A stretch of DNA of 64,000 nucleotides from Variovorax sp. HW608. GTDB taxonomy: Bacteria > Pseudomonadota > Gammaproteobacteria > Burkholderiales > Burkholderiaceae_C. The position numbers and the translations under genes were made by a program. Positions 1 to 14,218 of this stretch are shown here, piece by piece (the first letter of the stretch is position 1; the number at the start of each line of letters is the position of its first letter). Location of the stretch: the NCBI RefSeq assembly GCF_900090195.1, contig NZ_LT607803.1, positions 1,922,001 to 1,986,000 on the forward strand, in the 5' to 3' direction. A model generated the notes under the pieces. That model saw only the letters and a program-made list of their open reading frames with translations, did no database searches and was not told the DNA's origin.

Positions 1-836
1 TGGCCTATGTGCCGCGCGCCTCGCGCGGCTTCGACGCGGCGATGACGGGCTACGCGCTCTTCATCTGCGCGCTGATGCTGGCGATGTTCGGCATGGCGGT
101 GTTCGCGTCCTTCGTGACCCTGTGGCCCTACAACCTCGCGCCGAGCCTGACCCACTACATCGTCGGCATCGTGGACGCCGAACTCGGCGATTCGGTGGTC
201 AACAGCCTGAAGTTGGCCGCCGGCACCGCGGTGTTCGGCACGGCGGTGGTCTTCGTCGGCGCCTACCTGCTGGAGAAGACACGCGGCCTCGAATGGGCGC
301 GACCGCTGGTGCGGCTGATGGCGATGCTGCCGATGGCGGTGCCGGGGCTGGTGCTCGGGCTCGGCTACATCTTCTTCTTCAACGCGCCGGGCAACCCGCT
401 CGGCGGGCTGTACCAGACGATGGCGATCCTGATCCTTTGCACCGTCGTGCACTTCTACACCACGGGGCATCTCACGATGGTGACGGCCCTGAAGGCGATC
501 GATGAGGAGTTCGAGGCGGTGTCGGCCTCGCTCAAGGTGCCGTTCCATGTCACGCTGCGGCGCGTGACGCTGCCGATCTGCCTGCCGGTGCTGCTCGACG
601 TGTCGCGCTATTTCTTCATCAACGCGATGACCACGATCTCGGCGGTCGTCTTCCTCTACTCGCCGGACACCAAGCCGGCTTCGGTGGCCATCCTCAATCT
701 CGACGAGGCCGGCGAGATCGGCGCCGCTGCCGCGATGGCGGTGCTGATCGCCGCCACCTCCACCGTCGTCACGCTGCTGTACCTGCTGGCCGGCCGCTGG
801 GTCGAACGCCGCACGCAGGCATGGCGGCAGCGCTGA
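1..836 (+). CDS. ABC transporter permease, 2-aminoethylphosphonate type (5' end cut by window)
   Basis: Membrane permease of an ABC importer; the frame is already open at position 3, and the visible 275 residues look like the C-terminal half of a fused two-domain permease (usual length about 570). Several hydrophobic segments are visible, and the family's EAA-type cytoplasmic loop is around 'EFEAVSASLKVPF'. It ends 17 bp before the likely start of an FAD oxidoreductase and lies in the same operon as phnX, which points to 2-aminoethylphosphonate as substrate. The ligand is inferred from neighbours; a GTG at position 9 is probably internal rather than the true start. Confidence 0.82.
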   Translation, partial: AYVPRASRGFDAAMTGYALFICALMLAMFGMAVFASFVTLWPYNLAPSLTHYIVGIVDAELGDSVVNSLKLAAGTAVFGTAVVFVGAYLLEKTRGLEWARPLVRLMAMLPMAVPGLVLGLGYIFFFNAPGNPLGGLYQTMAILILCTVVHFYTTGHLTMVTALKAIDEEFEAVSASLKVPFHVTLRRVTLPICLPVLLDVSRYFFINAMTTISAVVFLYSPDTKPASVAILNLDEAGEIGAAAAMAVLIAATSTVVTLLYLLAGRWVERRTQAWRQR

Positions 837-853
837 GGCTCCTTCAGACCAAC

Positions 854-1978
854 ATGAGCAACACAACGAACTTCGACCTGATCGTCGTCGGCGCCGGCAT
901 CGTCGGCCTGGCGCATGCGTACACCGCCGCCCAGCGCGGCCTGAAGGTGTGCGTGGTGGAGAAGGACGCGGCCTGCATCGGCGCGTCCATTCGCAACTTC
1001 GGCTTCGTCACAGTGACCGGGCAGGGCGCGGGCGACACCTGGCGCCGCGCGCGCCGTGCGCGCGAGATCTGGGGCGAGGTGGCGCCGCAGGCGGGCATCG
1101 ACGTCATCCATCGCGGGCTGTACCTCACGGCCTTCCGTCCGAAGGCCCTGACCGTGCTCGAAGAATTCATGGGCACGGCGATGGCCGAAGGCTGCGAGCT
1201 GCTGAACGTCGACGAGGCGGCGCGGCGCGCACCGGTGCTGCAGCTCGATGGCGCCCAGGCGGTGCTCTACAGCCCGCACGAGGCGCGTGTCGAATCGCGC
1301 ACCGCGATCGGGCTGCTCGCCAGGTGGCTTGCGAAGGCCAAGGGCGTGAGCTTCCGCTTCGGCGAGCAGGTGCTCGAAGTCGCGACGCCGCGCGTCCGCA
1401 CTTCGCGGGCCAGGCTGCATGCGGAGCGGGTCGCGGTCTGCACGAACATCGAGCTCGGCGGGCTCTTCGCCGAACGGCTCGCACCGCACCAGCTCCGGCT
1501 GTGCCAGCTCCACATGCTGCGCGTGCGGCCGCCCGAGGGCTTCCGCCTGCCGGGATCGGTCATGGCCGACCTGAGCCTGGTGCGCTACCTCGGCTACAGC
1601 GAGCTGCCAGCCGCCAGGGCGCTGCGCGCGCAGCTCGAGGCGGAGGAGGGTGAATCGCTCGCCAACGGCATCCACCTGATCGTGGTGCAGAGCGCAGACG
1701 GCTCGCTGGTGGTCGGCGATTCGCACCACTACGGGCCGGTGGTCGAGCCCTTCGCCGATACGCGCGTGGACGACCTCATCCTGCGCCACATGCAGGAGGC
1801 GCTGAAGCTGCCCCACTACACCGTGACCCAGCGCTGGGTCGGGACCTACCCCTCGTCGCCGGTGACCGACTGCCTGATCGACGCGCCAGATGCCGCCACG
1901 CGGCTCGTGATCGTGACCAGCGGCACCGGCGCCAGTACCGCCTTCGGCATCGCCGAGGAAGTCTTTGCCGGCTGGTGA
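854..1978 (+). CDS. FAD-dependent oxidoreductase, TIGR03364-like, phosphonate operon
   Basis: Flavoprotein of the D-amino-acid-oxidase (DAO) fold. The N-terminus carries a Rossmann dinucleotide motif (VVGAGIVGLAHA, residues about 10-21), and the 374-residue length fits the family. Enzymes of this kind sit beside phosphonatase genes and are thought to oxidise 2-aminoethylphosphonate or its N-methyl form to phosphonoacetaldehyde, the substrate of the PhnX gene 20 bp downstream. I chose ATG 854 because the in-frame ATG at 821 would overlap the permease and add an unconserved leader. The exact amine substrate cannot be read from the sequence. Confidence 0.85.
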   Translation: MSNTTNFDLIVVGAGIVGLAHAYTAAQRGLKVCVVEKDAACIGASIRNFGFVTVTGQGAGDTWRRARRAREIWGEVAPQAGIDVIHRGLYLTAFRPKALTVLEEFMGTAMAEGCELLNVDEAARRAPVLQLDGAQAVLYSPHEARVESRTAIGLLARWLAKAKGVSFRFGEQVLEVATPRVRTSRARLHAERVAVCTNIELGGLFAERLAPHQLRLCQLHMLRVRPPEGFRLPGSVMADLSLVRYLGYSELPAARALRAQLEAEEGESLANGIHLIVVQSADGSLVVGDSHHYGPVVEPFADTRVDDLILRHMQEALKLPHYTVTQRWVGTYPSSPVTDCLIDAPDAATRLVIVTSGTGASTAFGIAEEVFAGW

Positions 1979-1997
1979 CGGCCGCGCAACGCACGCC

Positions 1998-2816
1998 ATG
2001 AACGAACATCATCAAGACAAGCTTCAGGCCGTCGTCTTCGACTGGGCCGGCACCATCATCGATTTCGGCTCCTGCGCACCGATGGGCGCGTTCGTGCGCC
2101 TGTTCGCGCAGTTCGGCATCGAGCTCGGCATCGCCGAAGCGCGCGGGCCCATGGGCCTCGCCAAATGGGACCACATCAAGGCGCTGACCGAACTGCCGCG
2201 CGTGGCTGCGCAGTGGCAGGCCAAGCACGGCAGGCCCTTCACCCATGCCGACATCGACCATCTGTACGACGTCTTCACGCCGATGAATGCGGCGGTGGTG
2301 CCGGACTTCTGCGACTTCATCCCCGGCGCACTCGAAGCCGTGAAGGCGGTGCGCGCACGCGGCCTCAAGGTGGGCTCCACCACCGGCTACAACCGGCCGA
2401 TCATGGACGTGGTCGCGAAGATCGCGGCCGAGGGCGGCTACGTGCCGGACAACCTCGTGTGCGCCGGCGATCTCGCGGCCGGCCGGCCGGCGCCGCTCAT
2501 GATGTATCGCAGCTTCGCCGACCTCGGCGTGTGGCCGCCCTACGCAGTGGTCAAGGTCGACGACACCGGCGTCGGCGTGCAGGAAGGCCTCAACGCAGGG
2601 TCGTGGTCCGTCGGGCTCGCGATCAGCGGCAACGCGGCCGGGCTCACGCTCGCCGAGTGGCAGGCGCTCGACGCCGCAGGCCGGCAGGCGGTGCGTGATC
2701 GCGCGACCGCCGAACTGAGGGCGGCCGGCGCGCACTACGTGATCGACAGCGTGGCCGATCTGTTGCCGGTGCTCGACGCCATCGACGCGCGCCTCGCGCG
2801 CGGCGAAAGGCCCTGA
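1998..2816 (+). CDS. phnX: Phosphonoacetaldehyde hydrolase (phosphonatase)
   Basis: HAD-superfamily enzyme that cleaves the C-P bond of phosphonoacetaldehyde to acetaldehyde and phosphate in the cytosol. The first HAD motif is VFDWAGTIID, with nucleophile Asp15 and the phosphonatase-type DxA spacing. Lys56 in GLAKWDHIKAL matches the Schiff-base lysine of the family; VKVDDTGVGVQEG near residue 190 is the acidic loop. At 272 residues it is full length. ATG 1998 is preferred over an in-frame ATG at 1965 that overlaps the oxidoreductase. Last gene of the phosphonate operon; an aldo/keto reductase unit converges on it 19 bp downstream. Confidence 0.95.
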   Translation: MNEHHQDKLQAVVFDWAGTIIDFGSCAPMGAFVRLFAQFGIELGIAEARGPMGLAKWDHIKALTELPRVAAQWQAKHGRPFTHADIDHLYDVFTPMNAAVVPDFCDFIPGALEAVKAVRARGLKVGSTTGYNRPIMDVVAKIAAEGGYVPDNLVCAGDLAAGRPAPLMMYRSFADLGVWPPYAVVKVDDTGVGVQEGLNAGSWSVGLAISGNAAGLTLAEWQALDAAGRQAVRDRATAELRAAGAHYVIDSVADLLPVLDAIDARLARGERP

Positions 2817-2835
2817 GGCACCGGACGGCGCGTCG

Positions 2836-3897
2836 TCAGCGCCCGGCGTCGTTGAGGTCGTACTTCATGACGCTGCCATGCCGCCCCTCGACGTCGCGCT
2901 CGACGGCGTAGACATCGCCCGTCGGCGGCTTGCGCTGCGACAGCACCGCATCCAGCGCCGAGAGATCGTCCGCATCGAGTTGCAGGTCGAGCACCTTCAG
3001 ATGGTCCGCGAGATGGTCCCCGCGCCGCACGCCGACGATCACCGCCGCGACCATCGGTTGCTGCAGGACCCAGCGCATCGCGACGGTCGGGATCGAGACC
3101 CCGTGCCGGAGCGCGATCTTCCGCAGTTGCGTGAGCAACTGCTGGAAGAGATCCCAGCCGCCGAAGTCGTCGATGATCAGCTTGTACTTGACGAGCGAGC
3201 GGTTCTCCAGCGCCTCCTTCGGCTCGCCAACGCCGAGCCAGCGTTCCGACAGGAAGCCGCCGGCCACGCTGCCGTAGCACAGCAGCTTCATGCCCGAGCG
3301 CGCGCAGAAAGGCGTCATCAGGGGCAAGGGCCGCTGGTCGAGCAATGAGTACTGCACCTGCATGCTCACCAGCGGCACGCCGGCTTCGACCAGTTCGCAC
3401 GTGTGGGCGGTATCGAAGTTGGTGCCGCCCAGGCGGTCGATCTTTCCGGCGCGCTGCAACTCGGTGAGCCAGTGCGCGACTTCGAGGTAACGCGGCACGC
3501 GGTAGTCCCACCAGTGGAACTGAACGAGGTCGAGCCGTTCCATGCGCAGCCTTCTGAGCGATCGATCGATGGTCTCTTCGACCTGCCGCCGGTCGATGGC
3601 GGGCAGCAGCGCGAGGTCGGGCACGAACTTGGTGTGCACGCGCAGCCGCGAGAGGCTGCCCTGGCCGTTGCGGGCCCTGTAGTCGGCGCGGAAGTCGCCG
3701 ATCAGTTCCTCGACGCCGGTGTAGATGTCGGCGCAATCGAAGGTGGTGATGCCGGCGTCGTAGTAGGCCGCCATGTCGGCGATGGCGCTCGCGCGATCCA
3801 CGTCGCCGTGCCCGCCGGCCAGTTGCCAGCCGCCCTTCAGGAGGCGCGAGATGGAATAGCCGGGTGCGAGTTCGATCCGGCGGCGGGATTCGGTCAT
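2836..3897 (-). CDS. Aldo/keto reductase
   Basis: NAD(P)H-dependent TIM-barrel oxidoreductase of about 353 residues. Family landmarks are visible: 'DAGITTFDCADIYTG' holds the catalytic Asp and Tyr, 'RLDLVQFHWWDY' holds the region of the active-site His, and 'RWVLQQPMVAAVIVG' is the cofactor-binding end of the barrel. The start at 3897 overlaps the stop of the TIGR04076 gene as ATGA; a longer open frame upstream is not used. It is the last gene of the XRE-TIGR04076-AKR unit, so it may be controlled by that regulator. Substrate unknown. Confidence 0.9.
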   Translation of the reverse strand: MTESRRRIELAPGYSISRLLKGGWQLAGGHGDVDRASAIADMAAYYDAGITTFDCADIYTGVEELIGDFRADYRARNGQGSLSRLRVHTKFVPDLALLPAIDRRQVEETIDRSLRRLRMERLDLVQFHWWDYRVPRYLEVAHWLTELQRAGKIDRLGGTNFDTAHTCELVEAGVPLVSMQVQYSLLDQRPLPLMTPFCARSGMKLLCYGSVAGGFLSERWLGVGEPKEALENRSLVKYKLIIDDFGGWDLFQQLLTQLRKIALRHGVSIPTVAMRWVLQQPMVAAVIVGVRRGDHLADHLKVLDLQLDADDLSALDAVLSQRKPPTGDVYAVERDVEGRHGSVMKYDLNDAGR

Positions 3898-4250
3898 GAC
3901 GGGTTCTTCGAGGGATGGATCACCGCCGTCGTATCGGCGTGGCGGAAGGTGCGCAGCCCGATGCGCGAGATGCGAAAGCGCGAGGGGCAGTGGGGGTCGG
4001 GGCACGCGATGTCGGCATCGGTGCTCATCCAGTCGTTCGGATCGGTGTGCCGCTGCTTGGCCGCCAGCAGCGGCAACAGGGCGCCGAGCGAATAGATCGA
4101 GAAGCCCTGGCCTTCGGGCAGGTGCAGCATCTCGCCGCGAAGCTCGAAGTAGTCGCCGGCATTGGCGCCGCAGTAGAGCCTCGCGCCTTCGGGTGCCACG
4201 ACCTCGACCCGCAGGTCATGGAGGGAAAAGGCGTTGTCGTCGTTGCTCAC
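3894..4250 (-). CDS. TIGR04076-like small cysteine protein
   Basis: A 118-residue cytosolic protein of unknown function. The central stretch 'FSIYSLGALLPLLAAKQR' followed by 'NDWM' and 'IACPDPHCPSRFRI' fits my recollection of the TIGR04076 family, which has a conserved CPDPxC-like motif that could bind a metal. Its stop overlaps the aldo/keto reductase start by four bases, and it starts 16 bp after the XRE regulator gene, so the three are very probably co-transcribed. The family name is from memory of the pattern, not from a search. Confidence 0.7.
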   Translation of the reverse strand: MSNDDNAFSLHDLRVEVVAPEGARLYCGANAGDYFELRGEMLHLPEGQGFSIYSLGALLPLLAAKQRHTDPNDWMSTDADIACPDPHCPSRFRISRIGLRTFRHADTTAVIHPSKNPS

Positions 4251-4266
4251 CGGATGGCTCCTTGAT

Positions 4267-4803
4267 TCATGGGTTGGGGGGCGTCACCGAGAGGATGATT
4301 TCCACCGCTGACTCGGATCGGTTCAGGTAGCGATGCGGCAGGCGCGAATCGAACGAGATGCTTTCGCCGCCCGCGACCGCGTAGTCGACGCCGGCGACCT
4401 GCGCCACCAGCGTGCCCGTCACGACATACACGCACTCGGTCGACGGATGGCCGCGCGGCTCGTCCGCCGAAATCTGGCCGGGTTCGAGCACGGCGCGCAG
4501 CACTTCGAGCTGGCCGTTGCCGGCGGTCAATCGTTCATAGGCGACCTGTCCCTTGGGTGCGGTGAGCAGGGAGCGCTCGCCGGGCCGGCTGATCCACACC
4601 GAGGGCGGCGCGGGTTCGGAAAAGAGCGAGGAGATCGATTCGCCGAACACGCCGGCCAGCCGCCGCATGGTTTCGAGGCTCGGGTCGGTCACCGAACGCT
4701 CGATCTGGCTGAGCAGCGTGGCGGACACGCCGGCCTGGGCTGCGAGCTCGCGCAGGCTCAGGCCTCGTGCGGTGCGGAGCTCTTTGAGCCGATCGCCGAT
4801 CAT
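4267..4803 (-). CDS. XRE-family regulator with C-terminal cupin
   Basis: Two-domain transcription factor of 178 residues. Residues 1-60 form a helix-turn-helix (LKELRTARGLSLRELAAQAG then SATLLSQIERSVTDPSLETM); residues about 105-175 form a small cupin (PRGHPSTECVYVVTGTLVAQ) likely to sense a small ligand. ATG 4803 is preceded on the minus strand by a purine-rich AGAGAAAAGAAC ribosome site; an upstream in-frame ATG at 4881 lacks this and adds unconserved residues. It heads its own operon and is divergent from the DUF3311/symporter pair. A repeated sequence before both units is a plausible binding site. Confidence 0.9.
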   Translation of the reverse strand: MIGDRLKELRTARGLSLRELAAQAGVSATLLSQIERSVTDPSLETMRRLAGVFGESISSLFSEPAPPSVWISRPGERSLLTAPKGQVAYERLTAGNGQLEVLRAVLEPGQISADEPRGHPSTECVYVVTGTLVAQVAGVDYAVAGGESISFDSRLPHRYLNRSESAVEIILSVTPPNP

Positions 4804-4820
4804 GTTCTTTTCTCTTTCTC

Positions 4821-4839
4821 TTATGCAGTCACACTTTAC
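4821..4839 (+). promoter_or_regulatory. Direct repeat copy 1, candidate XRE operator
   Basis: TTATGCAGT-N2-CACTTTAC lies 18 bp upstream of the XRE start codon. It matches a second copy at 4993-5011 at 16 of 17 fixed positions, in the same orientation. One copy in front of each divergent unit is what a shared autoregulatory operator would look like. Binding is inferred. Confidence 0.5.
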
Positions 4840-4970
4840 GTGTTGGGTGATGTTATGTGCTGCCTGATTGGACGTCAACAAGATTGGATGATGTGTGTTT
4901 CATCCTTGAAATCAAAGGGTAAACACCCATCGGGATGCCCTTCGGCGACGTTGTGCCGACGAGCCCGGTG

Positions 4971-5001
4971 ACTGCACAATCGGCCACCCAAGTTGTGCAG
5001 T
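4971..5001. promoter_or_regulatory. Inverted repeat overlapping the second operator copy
   Basis: ACTGCACAA (4971-4979) and TTGTGCAGT (4993-5001) form perfect 9-bp arms around a 13-nt spacer. The right arm is also the first half of the direct repeat at 4993-5011. It sits about 25 bp before the DUF3311 start codon, so it could be a dimeric regulator site or a leader hairpin. Confidence 0.45.
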
Positions 5002-5011
5002 AGCACTTTAC
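4993..5011 (+). promoter_or_regulatory. Direct repeat copy 2, candidate XRE operator
   Basis: TTGTGCAGT-N2-CACTTTAC lies 14 bp before the DUF3311 start and directly abuts its AGGAGAGA ribosome site. It is the partner of the copy at 4821-4839. Confidence 0.5.
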
Positions 5012-5025
5012 AGGAGAGACCGCTG

Positions 5026-5307
5026 ATGACCCCCTCGCCGCCCGAGCAGATCCGACCGCTGCGCCTCGGCCATCGATGGCTGCTGCTCCTTCCCTTCGTC
5101 TGGCAAGCCTTTCTTGCGCCGGTGGTGAACGACATCGCCTGGCGTCCGCTGGGCATGCCCTTCGCCATGGCATGGCAGATGGCCGGGATCGTGTTCGCCA
5201 GCATCGTGATCGCCATCGTGTTCCGGCTGGATGCCGCCGCAGGCGTCGACGAGGAAGAGGCGGCCTTCCTGGCCGAGAGTTCGCGCGCCGATGGAGAGCC
5301 GGCATGA
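5026..5307 (+). CDS. DUF3311 small membrane protein
   Basis: A 93-residue protein with two transmembrane helices (about residues 18-34 and 50-65) and a charged C-terminal tail. Small DUF3311 proteins are typically encoded immediately before a sodium:solute symporter and are thought to be an accessory subunit. Here the stop overlaps the symporter start by four bases (ATGA), supporting translational coupling. The ATG at 5026 follows a good AGGAGAGA ribosome site; an in-frame ATG at 4993 does not. Confidence 0.85.
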   Translation: MTPSPPEQIRPLRLGHRWLLLLPFVWQAFLAPVVNDIAWRPLGMPFAMAWQMAGIVFASIVIAIVFRLDAAAGVDEEEAAFLAESSRADGEPA

Positions 5308-6818
5308 AACTCGCCATCATCCTTGCCATCCTGCTCGCGACGGCCGCGGGTGCCATCGCCTACGGCCGGCAGACCCGGCGCAGCGAGACGCTCACCGACT
5401 GGGCCGTCGGCGGCCGCAGCCTCGGCACGCTGGTGTTCTGGTTCATGAACGCCGGCGAGGTCTACACGACCTTCGCGGTGCTCGGCATCTCGGGCTACGC
5501 ATGGGCATTGGGCGCGCCGGCCTACCTCGCGTTCTGCTCGGTGTCCCTGAGCTATGCGGTCGGCTACTGGCTCATGCCCAGGATCTGGCGCGCCGGCCGC
5601 ACGGGCAGGCTGGTCACGCAGGCCGACTTCTTCGCCGCGCGCTACGACGCGCCGTGGCTCGGCGTGCTGACCGGCGTGGTCGGCATCGCCTCGCTGGTGG
5701 TCTATGTGCAGATCCAGCTGGTCAGCCTCGGCCTGATCGTGCAGCTCACGCTGGGCAATGTCGTCTCGAGCGAGCTGGCCACCATGCTGGCGGGCCTCTT
5801 GATGATCGCCTTCGTGTTCGCGGCGGGCGTCCGCTCGGCGGCCTTCGCGGCCGGTGTCAAGGATGTGCTGATGGTCGTGGTCGTCGTGGTCCTGAGCGCC
5901 ACCGTCGCGAGCAAGGTCGGCGCGGCGTCGCTGCTGGATGTGTTCGGCATGGTCGAGGCGCGGCACCCGGGCATCGGCAGCTTCCCCGGCATCGATCCGA
6001 AGTCGCCGACCACGGCGATCTGGCTGATGACCTCGGCCATCAACATCGCGCTGGGCAACTGGGTCTTTCCGCACCTGTTCCAGATGTCCTACACCGCGCA
6101 CAGCGCCAAGGCCATCCGGCGCAACGCGATCTGGCAGCCGATCTATTCGCTCGCCTACTTCTTCATCATCCTGCTCGGCTTTGCAGCGCTGCTGGCCAAC
6201 ACGCAGCCGCCGGGCAACAACCTCAATGCGGCGCTGCTGCAGTTCGTGTCCGACAAGTACCCGGCCTGGATCGTCGGCCTTTTGGCCGGCACCGGCTTCC
6301 TGCTGGCGCTCGCGCCGGGCTCGATGCTGCTCATCACCGCCGGTTCGGTCTTCACGCGCAATGTGGTTCGGCCCTTCAAGACCGACCTGGGCGAGCGTGC
6401 ATCGCTGGCGCTGTCGCGCGCCTCGCTCGTGTTCTTCGCGGTCGCCGCGGTGGTGCTGTCGATCACGCAGAAGGGATCGCTGGTCAAGATCCTGCTCGAC
6501 GCCTATGCGGCCATCGGGATGCTGGCGCCGGGCGTCTTCCTCGGCTTCATCTGGCGGCGCACCAGCGCGCTCGGGGTCCTGGCGGGACTCGTTGCAGGAT
6601 TCATTGCCCTGCTTGCGCCCGCGCCGGCGCAATTCTGGGCCAGCGCCGCTGCGCAATGGGAGCCCGGATTGATCGCGATGGCCGTCAATGCGGCGGTGGT
6701 GGGGGTCGTCAGCCTCGTGACGCCCAGGCCGCAACGCGCTGCGATTGCGCTCGCCATGCAGGACGCGGCCGAGTCTTTGCGTGCCCGGCGCGACGCGCCC
6801 GCGGTGAGAGCGGCCTGA
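5304..6818 (+). CDS. Sodium:solute symporter (SSS) family transporter
   Basis: Inner-membrane secondary transporter of 504 residues with about 13 hydrophobic helices. The N-terminal 'ETLTDWAVGGRSLGTLVFWFM' region, without its last residue, is typical of SSS proteins, and the family fold continues to 'MLAPGVFLGFIWRRTSALG' near the C-terminus. It would couple import of an organic solute to sodium. The ligand is not readable from sequence. Divergent transcription from the cupin-XRE/aldo-keto reductase unit suggests uptake of the compound sensed and modified by that unit. Confidence 0.9.
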   Translation: MKLAIILAILLATAAGAIAYGRQTRRSETLTDWAVGGRSLGTLVFWFMNAGEVYTTFAVLGISGYAWALGAPAYLAFCSVSLSYAVGYWLMPRIWRAGRTGRLVTQADFFAARYDAPWLGVLTGVVGIASLVVYVQIQLVSLGLIVQLTLGNVVSSELATMLAGLLMIAFVFAAGVRSAAFAAGVKDVLMVVVVVVLSATVASKVGAASLLDVFGMVEARHPGIGSFPGIDPKSPTTAIWLMTSAINIALGNWVFPHLFQMSYTAHSAKAIRRNAIWQPIYSLAYFFIILLGFAALLANTQPPGNNLNAALLQFVSDKYPAWIVGLLAGTGFLLALAPGSMLLITAGSVFTRNVVRPFKTDLGERASLALSRASLVFFAVAAVVLSITQKGSLVKILLDAYAAIGMLAPGVFLGFIWRRTSALGVLAGLVAGFIALLAPAPAQFWASAAAQWEPGLIAMAVNAAVVGVVSLVTPRPQRAAIALAMQDAAESLRARRDAPAVRAA

Positions 6819-7073
6819 GCGGACGGGCGAGGAGGGGCCACCGCCCTCCACCCCTGCCGCCTTCAGTCGGACGAAGCAGCCGGACGGTGTCAGCCGATTC
6901 CTACGTCGCTGTACGGCTGAGTGGGGAGGAGCCACCACCGACCGGGAACCCCCGTTGCGAACTCAACACGCTTGCGTGATAGTGCCAGTTGGCATCCTGC
7001 GGCCCTGGCGGAGGACCCTGGACGCGGGCGCTGTCCTGGCCCGCCCCGATGCCGCACACAAAGGTGGTCCAGC

Positions 7074-12007
<4,934 letters not shown>

Positions 12008-12017
<10 letters not shown>

Positions 12018-14218
12018 GGGAGCCGAACGCCGCGATGGGGCTGCCGTCCGACGAGCCGCCGGAGCCGGTCGACATCCTCATCGTGGACGACCTGGCCGAG
12101 AAGCTGCTCGTCTTTCGCACCGTGCTGGAGGAGCTTGGGCAGAACCTCGTGGCGGTGCGCTCCGGCGCGGAGGCGCTGCGCGAGGTCCTGAAGCGCGAGT
12201 TCGCGGTCATCCTGCTCGACGTGAACATGCCGGACCTCGACGGCTTCGAGACCGCGGCGCTGATCCGCAAGCACCGCCGGTCGGCCTACACGCCGATCAT
12301 CTTCATCACCTCGTACTGGGACGAGATGCAGAGTGCGCGCGGCTACTCGCTCGGGGCGGTGGACTTCATCATCTCGCCGGTGGTGCCCGAGGTGCTGCGC
12401 AGCAAGGTGAGCGTGTTCGTGTCGCTGTTCCAGATGAAGCGGCAGATCCAGGTGCAGGCGGACAACCGCGCCGCCGTGATGGCGGCCGAAGCCGCGCGCC
12501 GCGTGGCCGAGGAGAACGACCGGCGCTCGGCCTTCCTCGCGCACGCGAGCCGCACGCTCGGCGGCACGCTGGAGATCGATGCCGCGATGGCGCAGCTGGC
12601 CGATCTTCTGGTGCCGGCCTTCGCATGCCGGGCGGTGATTCAGCTGGTCGATGCGGAGTCGAAAGTGGACGGCTGGTGCCGCGCCGAAGAGCAGGGCGGC
12701 GGCGTGCGCATGCAAACCGACAAGGAACCCGGCGCCGTGCTGGAGCCCGCCGTGGCGGCGATGCTCCAGCAGGTCATCGATTCGGGCGTGGCCGTCGAAG
12801 TCGACGCGGCCCGCGAAGGGCGGGGCGATCTGCCTTGGGCCTGGATGGCGGCCGTTCCGCTGGCGTCCGGCGAGCGCCGGCTCGGCGCGCTGTGGGTCGC
12901 GCTCGACGAGAGCCGCGCCTTTGCGCGGGCGACGGCCGCGGGCATGCTCGGCGAGGTCGCCGCGCGGGCGTCGGTCGCGTTCGAGAACGCGCGCCTCTAC
13001 GGGCTGCTGCAGCGGCAGATCGTCGAGCGGCAGGCGGCCCAGCAGGAGCTGCAACTGGCCAGTCGCCGCAAGGACGAGTTCCTCGCGATGATGTCGCACG
13101 AGCTGCGCAACCCGCTCGCGTCGATCGTCACCGCGATCGAGGTGATCCGGCGCATCGCGCCGAACGACGGCAAGCTGACCTGGGCGATCGACGTCGCGAC
13201 CCGCCAGTCGCGCCAGATGACGCGGCTCATCGAGGAGCTGCTCGACGTCTCGCGCATCAGCGAGGGGAAGATCGTCCTCAAGTACGAGAGCTTCGAGCTG
13301 CGCAAGCTCGTGGCGCAGAGCGTCGAGACGGTGCGCGCCACCGTCGAGCGGCACCGGCAGACCCTGAGCGTGCACGTGCCCGACGAGCCCTTGTGGGTCC
13401 GCGGCGACGTCGCGCGGCTCACGCAGGTGATCTCGAACCTGCTGCACAACGCATCGAAGTACAGCCCCGAAGGCAAGGCCATCGCGCTGCACGCGCGGCG
13501 CGAGGGCGAGGAGATCGTGCTCACGGTGCACGACCAGGGCATGGGCATCGAGCCCGAGCTGCTGCCGCACATCTTCGATCTCTTCGCGCAGGGCCAGCGC
13601 GGGCTGGACCGGGCGCAGGGCGGGCTCGGCGTCGGCCTCACGCTCGCGCGGCGGCTCACGCACCTGCACGGCGGCGACATCGAGGCCTTCAGCGAGGGCA
13701 GGGACAAGGGATCGATCTTCAAGGTGCGGCTGCCTTGCGCGCAGGCGGCCGAGGCAGCCGAGGCGCAAGGAGCTTCCGGGCCCGTACCGCAGGCCGCGCG
13801 TCGCCGCGTGCTGGTCGTCGACGACAACCTCGACGCGGCCGCAGGCATCGAGACGCTGCTCAGCATCGACGGCCACGAGGTGCGCATTGCCTCGGATGGA
13901 GAGCAGGCGCTCGCGGCCTTCGCCGAATACCAGCCCGCGGTGGTGATCCTCGACATCGGCCTGCCGAAGATCGACGGCTACGAGGTCGCGCGGCGGATGC
14001 GCGCGATGCCGCAGGGCCGCGAGGTGCTGATGATCGCGCTCACGGGCTACGGGCAGAGCGAGGACCGGCAGGCCGCGCTCGATGCCGGCTTCGACAGGCA
14101 TTTCGTCAAGCCGGTCGATGCGCAGCAGCTCCTGGCGTACGTCCGGGAATGGCGAGGCGGCGAAGGGACGCCGGCCGGCGGCACGGGCGCCCGCGGCGCG
14201 CACACCGTCGCGGTGTAG
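12008..14218 (+). CDS. Hybrid histidine kinase with receivers at both ends
   Basis: Soluble 736-residue sensor kinase. Order: receiver (about 22-140, Asp71 in LLDVNMPDLDG), linker helix, GAF-like domain (about 190-335), HisKA with His364 in MMSHELRNPLAS, HATPase (N-box NLLHNASKYSPEG, G-box GVGLTLARRL), then a second receiver with Asp649 in ILDIGLPKIDG. Its ATG lies inside the last codons of the preceding kinase gene (10-bp overlap), so the two are translationally coupled and probably work in one phosphorelay. No output domain or HPt domain is visible in either protein, so the final response regulator must lie elsewhere. Confidence 0.93.

Noticed and set aside
6831..6920. GC-rich hairpins (GGAGGG/CCCTCC, TCAGCCG/CGGCTGA) after the symporter
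   Set aside because: Short stems without T-tract in GC-rich DNA; could be chance. Not strong enough to call terminators or a riboswitch.
4875..6938. 687-codon minus-strand frame opposite the symporter and DUF3311 genes
   Set aside because: Low-complexity His/Arg/Asp-rich translation with no motif; shadow of the sense genes.
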